DNA from: Euglena gracilis
Taxonomy: Eukaryota; Euglenida; Euglenophyceae; Euglenales
Length of the DNA: 64,000 nucleotides
Assembly (NCBI GenBank): GCA_039621445.1
Contig: CP154955.1
Location: 54,751,341 to 54,815,340 of the forward strand
Direction: 5' to 3'
Part shown: piece after piece, positions 44,501 through 53,640 of the stretch
Layout of the letters: every line of letters begins with the position of its first letter
How positions within the stretch are numbered: the first letter of the stretch is position 1
Notes under the pieces: generated by a model
Told to the model about the DNA's origin: nothing
Database searches by the model: none
The model's input: the letters and a program-made list of their open reading frames with translations, nothing else
Made by a program: the position numbers and the translations under genes

Positions 44501-47500
44501 GGTTCAATAACGAGGTGGGATGCAGCATTGTGGATAACACAGGTTACCATGTGGTTCGGAGAGTGCCTCCCCTTTCCTGAGACAAACATGGGGAGCGGCT
44601 TTAGACGTCAAGGTTTGATTCAAGGAAGCGGAAAGCCGCTTCCTTGGACTGATGGAGGATTCAGGGTGTATGATGAGGAAGTGATTGCCTGCCGCACACA
44701 GAGACGCCAACAGCAGCCCCAGGATTGAATAAGGAAGCGCAAATCCGCTTCATTTTTGTTTCCCAGAATAACCTGAAACATGCCTCCGTTGGTTTGTTTG
44801 GGAGTTCTTCATCCCTGGGAATCCTGCAGAGGTTGCAGAGCAGTTCCTGCAGCAGGAGACAAAGGCAGAAGTGGCACACCACACTACAATGCTTGGTGTG
44901 CATTGTAGAGGGGTGTGGTGATGGTTGGTTTTGAGCAAGGTCGTTGAGGGGAGCAGCGCACATGAGATGATGCACGTAGAAATGAGAATGAGAGGAGATC
45001 AGTGTACGCAACTTGAAGGTGGCGTTGGGCTTCACCTGTGGCAGTCCATTCCAGAGGACATCTTTGGTGTTCGCAGGCAAATGGCAGCCCAGAAGGGGTC
45101 AAGGGGAGGGTAGACGTGGGATGGGGACCCAGAAGGTGAAGGAATACGGTGGTTTCAAGCGAATGGAGGCAAGTGTCCTCCCTTTTCCATTGTGAACTGT
45201 GTATCTGTTTCTTCGGTGGGTTGATTTCTGGTGCCAGAGAAAGAAAACAAGGCACAGTGAAGGCTGGAAGTGGAGTACCAGACATTTTGCTGAAAATCAA
45301 AAAAGCTGGGCCATTTCCCCTTTAAACAGGCCCCCTTTCAACTTGAGAGACAATGCAAATCCCTCCAAAAATTTCCAGCTATGTGGAATTGTGTCTCAAC
45401 CCCCCCCTCAAGTTTTTTCTTCCCCGCAAAAGCGCAGGCAGGTGGGTCTTATCCGTGAGGTTTCGTCCATTTGTTCCCCCCAGGCCATGTTTATGGCCCA
45501 CCTCCGCCTGTTACTGGTCAGGAGAGGGGCTCCGGAGGGCTGTCTTTGTCCTCAAGGCCAACCGACGGCTCTCGGCAACACATGACTTGGTGAACTGCAC
45601 ACTCACCGGACTCCCGGAAGGCTCACGGAGACACACAGGCAGCCTAATCAGTCTCTGCACGTCCCGTTTCTGCTGTCTCTACCACCTGTGGGTAGGAGGG
45701 GACCATTTTCCAAAGAGAAAGCGCGAAACCGCTTCCTGCATGGGGAAGAAGCGGGATTCCGCTTCCTCCCTGATGAAGCTGGTTTCCGCTTCATTCCAAC
45801 TTTTGTGTGAAGTGTTTATCGGATTCCACTGCCGCCATAATTCCAGGTGCATTCAACAATTTGATTCTGGCACATCATTTCCACACTCCGCACACACCAG
45901 GTATTTGGGGACACCTTCACATCCCAATGACAGAACCTATTCCAGGACGCTGTGTTTAAGCACTGAATGTCCCTGGAAAACGGTTTCACAGGGTTTAAGG
46001 AGATTGGTTCCAATCTTTAGTGATCCTCAGCTCCCTCAATTGTGCCTGACCCATTGTCCAGCTCTATGGTTGGCTTTCAGCCTGGTGGAAACACGTTGTT
46101 GCTGTAGACACAGTGTCAGCCTCATGCAAACTAATCCATACCTGGCAATTTTCCCCCTCAAAGAAGCCTCAAAACACGGTGTCCAGCAACTCACAGCAAA
46201 ACAGCCCACTCAAAGTCATCACCAAAATCCCTCTATTGAGGTGTTTTTGCCTCCGTTTCCCAATCAGTTCTAAACACGCTTCTTTTAAGCAATGTAAGTA
46301 CACCACCCATCCGCTCCCAGAACCATCCGAGATGGCACCACAACAATCAGCCTGAGTCCAGGCACATTTCAAGCACAGTTCAGGAAGTCACCATTCAGCC
46401 GCCGGAGACCTCGCGTGAAGCCAAAACTGACCCAGGGTTAGACAACAGTAGATGAGAACTGAAGTCGTCACCAATAGAAGCCCCCCAGTGGTATAGGGCG
46501 AGAACAGCCATCGCCAAACCTGCTCCCCGCATGCAACTATTTTATCTGGCCCACCCATAGGAAGCGGAAACACGCTTCCCCTGGCTTGTGCTTTCCAGCA
46601 GATGATTGCTGTTATAAGGCTTCTTTTGGTGACAATTGTTTTAATGTAGTAAAGACGTTGGATGATGTCTTGTGTTGATGAGGTTGATGCCAGACTTAAA
46701 GGTGCCCACTTGTTGTGATATGAAGTGGAGGAAGCGGATAACCGCTTCCCTATAAAAAGTTTCACAGTAAGCGGTAATCTGCTTCCGCCAATGTCAAAAT
46801 TCAAAAACATGTACACTATGTACACTTTTAGCTATTTCAAAAATTTCAGGGGGAAGCGTTTTTTTGCTTCCCCCCAAAAAGGAAGCGGATTCCCGCTTCC
46901 CCTCCTACACCATTAAAAACCTCCAAAACTTTCAAGTCAACTCTGGCACCCAAAAATTTTGGGAGGGTTTTGTTGCTATTTTCGGGTCGATTTCCACTGC
47001 GCCCAGTCAATTTTTTCATGGGCAATTTACGCCGCCTAAGTCAAAATAGAATCCCTCCCAAGTTTCTTTTGTGGATTCCAGTTGGAGTTTATCCAATGTT
47101 CAGAAAAAGAAGCTTATTCCCAAAGCCTTGCATTTGCATATTGCAACCAGAAACTCTTTGACCCCTTTAATCCCTGAGCACTCATTCCACACGGACCTCC
47201 TTGGATGCGTTCGCTTGATTTTTTGCTCACAACTACTTTCACGTTACATGAATGATCAAATGCATTGTTGGTATGAAATAATTTTAAGGCAATTATACCC
47301 CCCACCTACAGGAAAAAATGGCCGAAATGGCCGAAAATGGCCGAAACTGGCCGAAAATGGCAAAAATCGGGGGGTCAGCTATAGGTGCTTGATTGCAGGC
47401 ATAGCTGCCACATTTTCCCCATTGCCAGATCATGCATAACAGGGTTGGGAGGTTACGAGCTGCGAGTCTGTGGTTGTGGCAGCAATGCCCTCTTCTTGTC

Positions 47501-48537
47501 CAACGCTTCCCACACAGGGACCGCCTGCCCAGCTGGGGAAGTGCGGTGAACATGCCAAACACACCCCCATCGTTTGGTATGGTCTGTTCTAGGAGTAAAT
47601 TGGCGAAAGTCCCCCCAAGTTGTTTTTGTTTTAATAATGAAATACTGCAACAACAACCAATCTTTCTGAAGAAATCAACACATCTTTTCATTTTTCGATT
47701 TTTTTGGGGGTCCATTGGTCCATTGGGACCAAAAAGGCAATCTTTTACAGGATGCCAAGCAAGCAAGCAAGCCAGCAGGGGGGGGGGGGCAACTGTTTAC
47801 AGCCAAGCCAAGTTAAAGTTTGCAAAACACCATTGGGATTTGAAGGTGGGTTGCCACGGGCCCAGAATGGCTGGTGGCTTACTTGTATGGGCAGTGGTTA
47901 GAGGGGTTGCATGCCAGCTGGATTCCTGTCGTGTCCAGGTATTTGGTGTCCGGTGGAATCCAGATCGAGGATGGTTGGCACCGTTTGGCAGGGAATGGGA
48001 GGGACGAAATGCGTTTTTTCTTTTACATTTGTTTGTGTTTCTCAATTTTGGCAAAAGTTGCGATTTTTTACCCTTTTTTCTTTGGCCAAATGAAAATTTG
48101 TATTTTTGCATCATATTTTTTCGAGAATCTTTTCTCAACCCCTCCTCAGATCTCAGCCAGTTGCAAGGCTCCCTGTGGCTGATATGTGTGTGGCGATTTG
48201 GGGAACCAGACGTGCTTGTGTTCTTATCACGTCCAGGCAAGGCTCCGTAGTCTCTTTGTGGAATGCGTGAACAGCATTCTTCCAACTGCGATTTATCACC
48301 CACTTGTTGGGTGGGGTTGGTGTTACCAATTTTCAGAATGTCAACAATATACATATATACATATATATACATATATATGTATATATGCATACATATATAC
48401 ACATATATACACACACATACATACACACACACACACACACATACATACATGCATACATACACACATACATGCGTACATACATACATATATGCATACATAC
48501 ATACATACATACATACATACATACATACATACATACA

Positions 48538-48569
<32 letters not shown>

Positions 48570-50358
48570 CATATACATACATACATACATACATACATAC
48601 ATACATACATACATACATACATACATACATACATACATACATACATACATACATACATACATACATACATACATACATACATACATACATACATACATAC
48701 ATACATACATACATACATACATACATACATACATACATACATACACACATACATACATACATACATACATACACATACATACCTACCTACCTACCTACCT
48801 ACATACATGTATGTTGGGACCCTCTCTCTCCATCGTGCATCGGTGGGTTTTGAGATTTTATATAAAAAAAGCGGTTCACTTAAAAGGTGCGGGCCAGCTG
48901 CACGGAGATGATGTCAGTATTTTTTTGTCTGCCAAAGGAACAAGATGAAGTATTCCAACCAAACCCACACAACACTCTCCACGCCTATATTTTTGTGAGG
49001 ATGCAGTTTTTGGTTGTCCATGGTAGAATGGGTGTTTGAATTCTGGTTCAAATTCTTGAGTGGATGGTTATTTGAATCTATTATTTGAACCTCCATTTTG
49101 AAGTTTCATTCCCCATCAAAAAAAAATTCTGAACCCCACTCCCCAGGGTATTCCCCTCCAGGGGAGGGGGGTCCAGACCCCCCCCCCTCCTCGGGGGTCA
49201 GCCAGCACCGTTTTTCCCAGCCAGCAGCCGGATCCGCCCTTTGTAATAAAGTTTTTGAGGTCCGTCGAAGCCGGGCTGGACCAAAAAAATTTTTGGTGCA
49301 AAGCGCAAAATTTTTTGAAACCCAAAACGGCCAAAAAAAATAAGAAAGAATGGCCATGGTTGGTTATTTTTCACCTGAAAATTTCGGTCGAAATTTTTTA
49401 AAAAAAATGCATCCCAACTGGATTTGGACTTTTTTTGGTTGTTTTTTGGGGGGCCATCCTGGCAGCTGATAGGACCCCGAACCCTCTCTTGGAGGAGGAG
49501 GGACCCAGCCAGCATTCTTTTTCCAGCCAGCACCTTTTTTTCCAGCAAGCTGGACCCCCCAAAGGTGGTCCTTGAGAAAATCCATCAATCTTTATGAGGT
49601 TTTTGTTGCATTCCTAAGACATCCTGGCCTAAATTATATTTCACCAAACATCCACTTCTGAAAATGGGACGCCAGGCCTTCTTTCCCAATGAGGTTGAGG
49701 GGTTAGCAACATAAACATATCAGTTTTGTTTGCTTCTTTTTCATATGAAGAGTATCAAAAAGACAGAACCACCGCATGCAGAAAATGGAAAATAAAGTCC
49801 ACAAAAATTGGAGAATGGCACGAACATCACAGGAACCCCGGGGGTCAAAACCTGAAAGAGTTCTCGTGATAACAACAAAAATGTGTGAAAGTTTTTTGAA
49901 ACGAGCGCTTTTGAAACGAAGTATATTTTTATGCGTACGGTACAAACATATGAACATATAAAAAAAGATAGGGGCACACACACACAAACACCTACATGCA
50001 CACAAACATATGAATTTATGTGGATAAAGATAAGACTTGCACGCACGCAAACGCATACAAACATATGGACACATGCAATAAAGGGAGAGACCCACACATA
50101 ACGCGCTATCACACAAAACCAATAGTCATCGTGCTTCAATAGTATATGTCTAATAGTCATGTATATTCTATATATATGCATTCTATGTATATGTCCAATA
50201 GTCATCGTGCTTCGGCCGGGGCAGGCGGTTCGGCAGGTCAACAAACCACCGCCCCGAACCCACCGCCTGCCACCGACTGCGGCTGCGACGGTGTGTGGCG
50301 GGACCTGGTGGTGCGCAAGACCCCCGCCGGCAAGCGCTGGGTCTTCGCCCGCCCGTGA
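29395..50358 (+). CDS. Secreted FkbM-type methyltransferase, copy B (multi-exon gene)
   Basis: Paralogue of the gene at 742-19,102, with the same predicted role: an FkbM SAM-dependent methyltransferase with a signal peptide, substrate unknown. Exons, best estimate: 29,395-29,586, 31,534-31,623, 32,755-32,804, 33,541-about 33,607, 36,535-36,684, 38,836-38,868, 39,545-39,629, 40,718-40,823, 50,276-50,358. Every defined internal exon has the same length as in A (90, 50, 33, 85 and 106 nt) and phases agree. The second-last intron is long because of the 5.8-kb element at 41,610-47,391. The protein ends RWVFARP and stop. It is the likelier functional copy, but the joints around exons 4 to 6 are unresolved. 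Confidence 0.65.
29675..29810 (-). repeat. Inverted partner of 1,028-1,165
   Basis: Reverse complement of the copy A segment, including GAGATTTCCCCCAGAAAT and CAGTACCATTTGGATTTTTG. It is followed by AAGT and AATA arrays (29,830-29,962). Confidence 0.6.
29830..29962. repeat. AAGT/CAGT and AATA tetranucleotide arrays
   Basis: Degenerate (AAGT)n with CAGT variants, followed by (AAAT)n. Noncoding. Confidence 0.9.
30100..30680. repeat. Interstitial telomere-like patches
   Basis: GGGTTAGGATTAGGGG near 30,110, AGGGTTAGGGTTGGGATTAG near 30,500-30,530 and the reverse AACCCTAACCCTAATCCC near 30,654. TTAGGG is the common eukaryotic telomere unit. Copy A lacks this stretch in its first intron. A TTTA/TTTG array lies at 30,252-30,325. 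Confidence 0.6.
31534..31623 (+). CDS. Methyltransferase B exon 2: FVEIGALDG motif
   Basis: Encodes SGEDELLAERFF through [11 protein letters not shown]. The acceptor is a conventional CAG at 31,531-31,533. In this frame a stop lies upstream (TGA in CCGTGAGCG at about 31,518), so the exon cannot reach much further left. It ends before GTCCAGGAC, and the next intron (31,624-32,754) ends CTGCTGCC, again with CTG at -8. Confidence 0.75.
32486..32590 (+). mobile_element. MITE family 2 (CAGGC...GCCTG), copy B
   Basis: A 105-bp insertion, CAGGCTGTATTTTAG to AAACAGCCTG, flanked by CTCGAGGT and CTCGAGAT. Copy A has the empty site CTCGAGAT at 3,898-3,905. It is the same family as 6,870-7,002 but at a different place, so the family moved independently into both copies. 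Confidence 0.8.
32755..32804 (+). CDS. Methyltransferase B exon 3: [13 protein letters not shown]
   Basis: Same 50-nt exon as in copy A. The following intron (32,805-33,540) begins GCCCAGAGG and ends CCTCTGCTGCT, so CAGAGG and CCTCTG can pair. The spliced product reads GWSGRLIEG in frame. Confidence 0.75.
33541..33607 (+). CDS. Methyltransferase B exon 4: LIEGSLYNFRQL
   Basis: Reads (L)IEGSLYNFRQLQHNLPSRP. The 3' end is uncertain for the same reasons as in copy A. A candidate donor CGGCAGCTA follows YNF, and joining there to 36,535 would be in phase but would drop residues that the family normally has. Confidence 0.6.
36535..36684 (+). CDS. Methyltransferase B exon 5: VGGG ... VPC block
   Basis: CTGGCGGC (CTG at -8) precedes CATGGCCGG. 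The frame reads [36 protein letters not shown] and GAGQQVPC. Immediately after it a 570-bp CA-rich array begins, which probably destroyed or hides the donor end of the intron. Copy A has no such array at this place. Confidence 0.6.
36700..37265. repeat. CA-rich array in gene B, absent from A
   Basis: About 565 bp of CACACA interrupted by AACAC units and a few CACAGA. It begins some 15 bases after exon 5 of methyltransferase B. Copy A has only unique sequence there, so the expansion is recent. The long open frames through it are trivial. Confidence 0.95.
37706..37762. repeat. TTTCAAGTGTC minisatellite
   Basis: About five 11-bp units in copy B; copy A has only the single-copy context at about 8,965-8,985. 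Confidence 0.8.
38836..38868 (+). CDS. Methyltransferase B mini-exon 6: [10 protein letters not shown]
   Basis: Identical in sequence to the 33-nt exon 10,228-10,260 of copy A, with the same CTGTCACC before it and GCCCAGCCTG after it. Confidence 0.6.
39545..39629 (+). CDS. Methyltransferase B exon 7: [13 protein letters not shown]
   Basis: Encodes [15 protein letters not shown], then [16 protein letters not shown] stands 7 bases before the 5' border (6 in copy A), which compensates a one-base indel in the intron end. The exon ends before GGCCAGGCC; the next intron ends GGCCTGG plus short flank, so the ends can pair. Confidence 0.75.
40718..40823 (+). CDS. Methyltransferase B exon 8: [15 protein letters not shown]
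   Basis: Encodes [15 protein letters not shown], then [20 protein letters not shown] is 6 bases upstream (7 in copy A, where one extra C is present). The donor side is GCCCAGGCG. The following intron runs to 50,275 and contains the 5.8-kb inserted element. Confidence 0.75.
40925..41040. repeat. AT-only tract
   Basis: About 115 bp almost entirely A and T, made of TATTA/TAATA units that can self-pair. Noncoding. Confidence 0.85.
42372..43069 (+). CDS. GC-rich gene fragment carried in the composite element
   Basis: Two open pieces with strongly biased third positions. The first (42,372-42,581) has a CAG acceptor and reads NCAVVLLPNTYYRLRDGTIG, then LLHPILAWDPTTAACSFNGH; it ends at a GTGAGT donor. 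The second, in another frame, reads VRLRVYTEDQLAKVKLSRVY, then GWSYSSFHLQPVYNIVLEDQ and RPIPLHALIQVNIDAVECRV. The shortest intron that keeps the frame is 42,582-42,618; other splice choices are possible. PVYNIVLED is reminiscent of the end of Hint-type (hedgehog/intein-like) folds, but this is weak. No copy exists in unit A, and no start codon or end is certain. Confidence 0.45.
43344..47036. mobile_element. Island 2: 3.7-kb relative of island 1, nested in the composite element
   Basis: Ends TAGGCGGCGTGAATTGCCC and GGGCAATTTACGCCGCCTA are inverted partners, with TA on both outer sides. The interior has about fifteen GAAGCGG-loop-CCGCTTC hairpins (43,408 to 46,888) and no long C/G runs. The interiors of the two islands are not obviously colinear. 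A plus-strand frame at 45,353-46,273 is open for 306 codons, but has no motif I know and spans hairpins. Confidence 0.6.
43374..43523. repeat. 75-bp tandem duplication with hairpin
   Basis: Two near-identical 75-bp units (GGTTTGAAGTGG ... TTTTTTCTT), each containing GAAGCGGAAAAACGCTTC. Confidence 0.9.
48350..48800. repeat. CATA tetranucleotide array
   Basis: About 450 bp of (ATAC)n with TATA and CACA variants, ending in CCTA units. Absent from the matching part of copy A (near 16,100). The open frames through it are artefacts of the 4-bp period. Confidence 0.95.
50276..50358 (+). CDS. Methyltransferase B last exon
   Basis: Preceded by CGCCTGCCACCG, complementary to CAGGCG at the start of the intron. 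It joins in frame as H-CGCDGVWRDLVVRKTPAG, RWVFARP, then TGA (50,356-50,358). The exon 8 phase (1) plus two bases here close the frame exactly, which supports the joint. Confidence 0.65.
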
Positions 50359-50420
50359 CTGTGCCCCTGTCGAAGCTATGCCCTCCCCCAGCGACCGTTC
50401 CCCATCCTGAGGCCCTCTTG

Positions 50421-50537
50421 GCCCGGCGCAGCGTTGCCGGGCGCAAGTTCCGTGTGTTCGTCCGACTCCCCTCCGGGAGCTTTCTGTATGTGGAAGTCAC
50501 CTCGTTGACAGAGGTTTCCACCGCAAGAAGGCTTCTC
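50421..50537 (+). CDS. Possible ubiquitin-like exon downstream of methyltransferase B
   Basis: The frame reads RRSVAGRKFRVFVRLPSG, SFLYVEVTSLTEVSTARRLL. FRVFVRLPSG...VEVTSLTEV..ARRLL resembles the first two strands and helix of the ubiquitin fold. It ends before TCTCAGGAAGG, a possible CAG-type donor. The start is unknown. The homologous stretch in copy A (about 19,130-19,240) carries indels that break the frame. It could be the first recognisable exon of a neighbouring gene, or chance. Confidence 0.35.
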
Positions 50538-51929
50538 TCTCAGGAAGGTTGCACCCCCTCCGTGATTGGGGCAGGCGGGGTAGGGGGGAAAACAAACACG
50601 GAGAAGAGGAATTGCTCTCAGCTTTTTTTTTTGCTCTTTGATCTCTGCCATCCGCTTTCATTTATGCCAAAAAAAAAGACCCAAATGGCTAAAACAATGC
50701 CACAATCAATTAAATTTTGCCAAACAACAACATCATCTTTCAGAAAAATGATTTATTTTTGCAAAATCCTGCAAAATGGTATTGGTTTCACAAAATGCAA
50801 AAAATTGGGCGCTTTTTTGGTAGCGCAAATAAAAAATTTTAATATTTATCCAACGTTTTTTCTGGACAATTTTCATTGCGTAGATTCTAACTGTTCAAAA
50901 TTCCTCTCAGGGTCTGAATTAAGATTTTTTGAGCTTCGCATGGTTTTGATCCAGTGTTCATGAAATTTGCATGTTTTTTGGATTTATATTGCATGCGGTA
51001 TGATACAGTTTTCGGGACAAAAATGACGCAAAATCATGATTTTCAGAACCCCCACCTATACCTGAGAATGGCCTAAAATGACCTAAAATGGCCTAAAATG
51101 GGGATTTTTTTGGGCTTGATTTTTGGTGCTTGGTGGTGGTCTCGGAAATGGCCATTTTCAAGAGAAATTTGGGTGGGTTGAGTCCCCCTCCCTGCCCCCG
51201 CCAGCCCGACCCCGGGGTTTTCAAAAGGAGCCTGGCGGCAACGTCCTCGCAAGTCCCCGTCCAACGATTTGTTTGTATCATTGTCGATTCGATGTCGATT
51301 CCCGCACGATACACAAGTGGACACGCTCCCTGCCCCCCTGGAGTTGCCGCAGGCATTTGGAGCTGCTGGGCAAGCTGGAGAGGGGGAGTGTGAGTCGACA
51401 GCCTGCAGAATTTGGATCAGCTTTTTTGCTCAGTCCACACTGTCAAAACGACTCCCATTCTTTGGTGGCAATCAACATGTTCAGTTTGACTGGGTCCAGT
51501 GTTCAGAGTCGTGCCTGGCCAATTGTTGCGGCAAACAGGTTCAGAAAGAACAGCCCATGGAACAAAGTTGGCTAAAAGGCCCTGAAGGTTAAAAGCTGGA
51601 TCCGAGTCATTGGAAATAATGAACCCCTTGCCCGATATACAGGGGGTGTCCGGACCGTCCAGTTTGTCAGATTTCACAGCAATGCAAATGGCCATACACC
51701 CCATGCCCAATAACGTCCCCCATCCGAACCACCCAGGTTGTCATTTAAGTGTTCACTAGGAGGTTCAAGGATTTGCATGCTGGTTTGCCGTGGCTCTCTT
51801 CCTAATGCCTCTCGTATGCCCCGGCAACCTGCTGGCCGTGGGATCAGAACCTCCTCCGGGATAGACCCGACCACCACTTCGAAGCCTAAGCGGTCTGGTG
51901 GCTGGTCCGGAGGACTTAGGGAACGAGGT

Positions 51930-52760
51930 GATCAGTGTAAACCCTCCCTCCAAACAACACCCCCCCAAATTTATAATACCCCCCCAGGGTCCGACTTCGC
52001 TGACCGAGTTCCCCCCTCCTAATTTTCAGGCCAATGGCCCAGATTTTGCCCTGAAAATGTGGGAAATATCACAATTTCTGACGATAAATTGCGAAAAAAA
52101 GTTGATTTTTCTGGATCATCTGGCCTCCAAAAATGTCAAATTTCATGAGAAATTACAATAAATGACCCCAAAGGGGGGTTTTGGGGCGCTGTATGGGGTC
52201 CTGTGGGACTTCGAATAATTTCGAAAGTTTTCGCTGCCGCGTGGCAAATCATCCTCAAGACACCCCTCCAAATAATATCCCCCGGGGTATTGTTTTTTTC
52301 GCCCAAAGTCCTGGCCCGAGGGGAAGTTATTATTTGGGGGGTGAATAGCTCCCCAATCTTTGAGACGCCTCACGTTGTTTCTCGATGCTTTGCCGATCTC
52401 GCATTTAAGCCTTTTTGTGTTCCTTTCCGCATATGCGCAAAGGAACACGGGTTTCATTTCAGGGGGGTAGGCTTTTGAACTGCTAGTTGCACGCTCACCA
52501 TTTTGCAGGGGTGAAAATTTTGATTTTTTTTTTGGCCCTCCGAAACATGGCGCTGACCATCTCTGCCCTCTCTGACCAGGGGTGGGGGGGGGGATGGTTG
52601 TTGGGTATGGGGTGTGGACAGAGAGGGGGGAAAACACACGCAATAACGCTCCGAAATTGCATTAAAATTTGTAAATTGAAGGATCTCAGCGAGTTTCACT
52701 TCATTTGCCTTCGCCACGATTTCAATGGTCGTTGGGCTGGGGCAATTTTTTTTTAAGGTC
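51930..52760. other. Region after copy B with an inverted-repeat element
   Basis: At 51,958 CACCCCCCCAAATTTATAATA mirrors TTATTATTTGGGGGGTG ending at 52,343, and a smaller nested pair starts at 52,261. This is probably an inverted-repeat element of about 385 bp. The rest is unique DNA without supported genes. Confidence 0.5.
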
Positions 52761-52769
52761 TCCCTAGCA

Positions 52770-53640
52770 CTCACACTTCACGTTTCCCTCCCCTCCCTCA
52801 CAAAAAAACATCAACCCACCTTTCTCAAACCCCTCTTATCAAACCATTCCCCCCCCCCTGCAAAAAATTGCCACCACCCCAAACAACACAATCATTCATT
52901 CAAAGCCAAACCCCCCACATCCAACTAGCCCTCCATTCAAAACAAAAACCCAAAAATTCATCAATCCAAAAACCAACCACCCCCCCCAAATCCCAAACCT
53001 CAAAAAAGAAACCCAAAAACACAACTCACCTCCACAACACCCCCACAAATTCAAATTACCCCCCATCACCAACAAAAATACAATCATCACAACAAACATC
53101 CACATTTACCAATTTCGCAATTCAAAACACAACCATATATTCATTTTACAAATACATCAAACATCATTCCAAATTCATCAAAAACAAACTTCAAAACCAC
53201 CAATTCACAAACAACAACCAAAACAACCACAAAAAACCTCAAAACCAACACACAAACAAAATCTCCATTCATCCCACATCAAACCCAAAACCCCAATTTC
53301 AACAAAACAAAATATACACCCAACAATTCAAAAAATCACAAACAAACAAAAAACAAAAAAAATAAACCCAAAACCCCAAAACGTCCATTAACCCATATCA
53401 AAAAACACCCCCAAACACCACCCCAAATTAATACAACCACTATTAGTGTTCCCCCCTCAACCCCCAATCAGACGAGTAAAACCTCCCCCACCAAGCCAAG
53501 CAAAACCCAATATGTCTCCCACACATCCCCACACGCCTAACACAGCAGAAATGTAAAACCCCAACCCATTAGAAAACAACCCCACCACCCAAAAACGCAA
53601 ACACCCCCCACCCCCACCCTCCCCCCCTAATCATCCAGGG
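52770..53640. other. G-depleted tract
   Basis: In 52,861-53,400 I count about six G in 540 bases, while A is near half and C near a third. G is also sparse on both sides. The 165-codon open frame at 52,868-53,365 is expected from the lack of TGA and TAG and reads as Q/N/K/P/T low complexity, so I do not call it a gene. Confidence 0.85.

Larger units (their letters stand above)
41610..47391. mobile_element. 5.8-kb composite element in the last intron of gene B
   Basis: Perfect 13-bp inverted ends CAAGCACCTATAG and CTATAGGTGCTTG, flanked by the 8-bp direct repeat ATTGCAGG (41,602-41,609 and 47,392-47,399). Both ends carry subterminal TGGCCGAAAA repeats and a second CTATAGGTGGGGG-like box. Copy A has the unoccupied site GCAACTGCAGGGGGCAAC at about 13,610. 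Inside are a GC-rich gene fragment (42,372-about 43,000) and island 2. The 8-bp target suggests hAT-type mobility. No transposase seen. Confidence 0.8.
28780..51930 (+). repeat. Direct duplication, copy B
   Basis: Second copy of the block at 195-20,255, about 3 kb longer. The largest difference is the 5.8-kb insertion at 41,610-47,391. Other differences are an expanded CA array (36,700-37,265), a CATA array (48,350-48,800) and telomere-like sequence near 30,100-30,680. Its gene copy looks the more intact of the two, because its last exon ends in a compact reading frame. Confidence 0.85.

Noticed and set aside
45353-46273. 306-codon plus-strand frame in island 2
   Set aside because: It crosses several hairpins, has no recognisable domain, and sits in DNA where other frames are equally open. 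Not strong enough to call.
47797-48780. 327-codon minus-strand Tyr-Val-Cys-Met frame
   Set aside because: It is the CATA array read in one frame; the copy A counterpart lacks it.
52868-53365. 165-codon Q/N/K/P-rich frame in the G-poor tract
   Set aside because: Two of three stop codons need G, so a long frame is expected without any gene. No motif is present.
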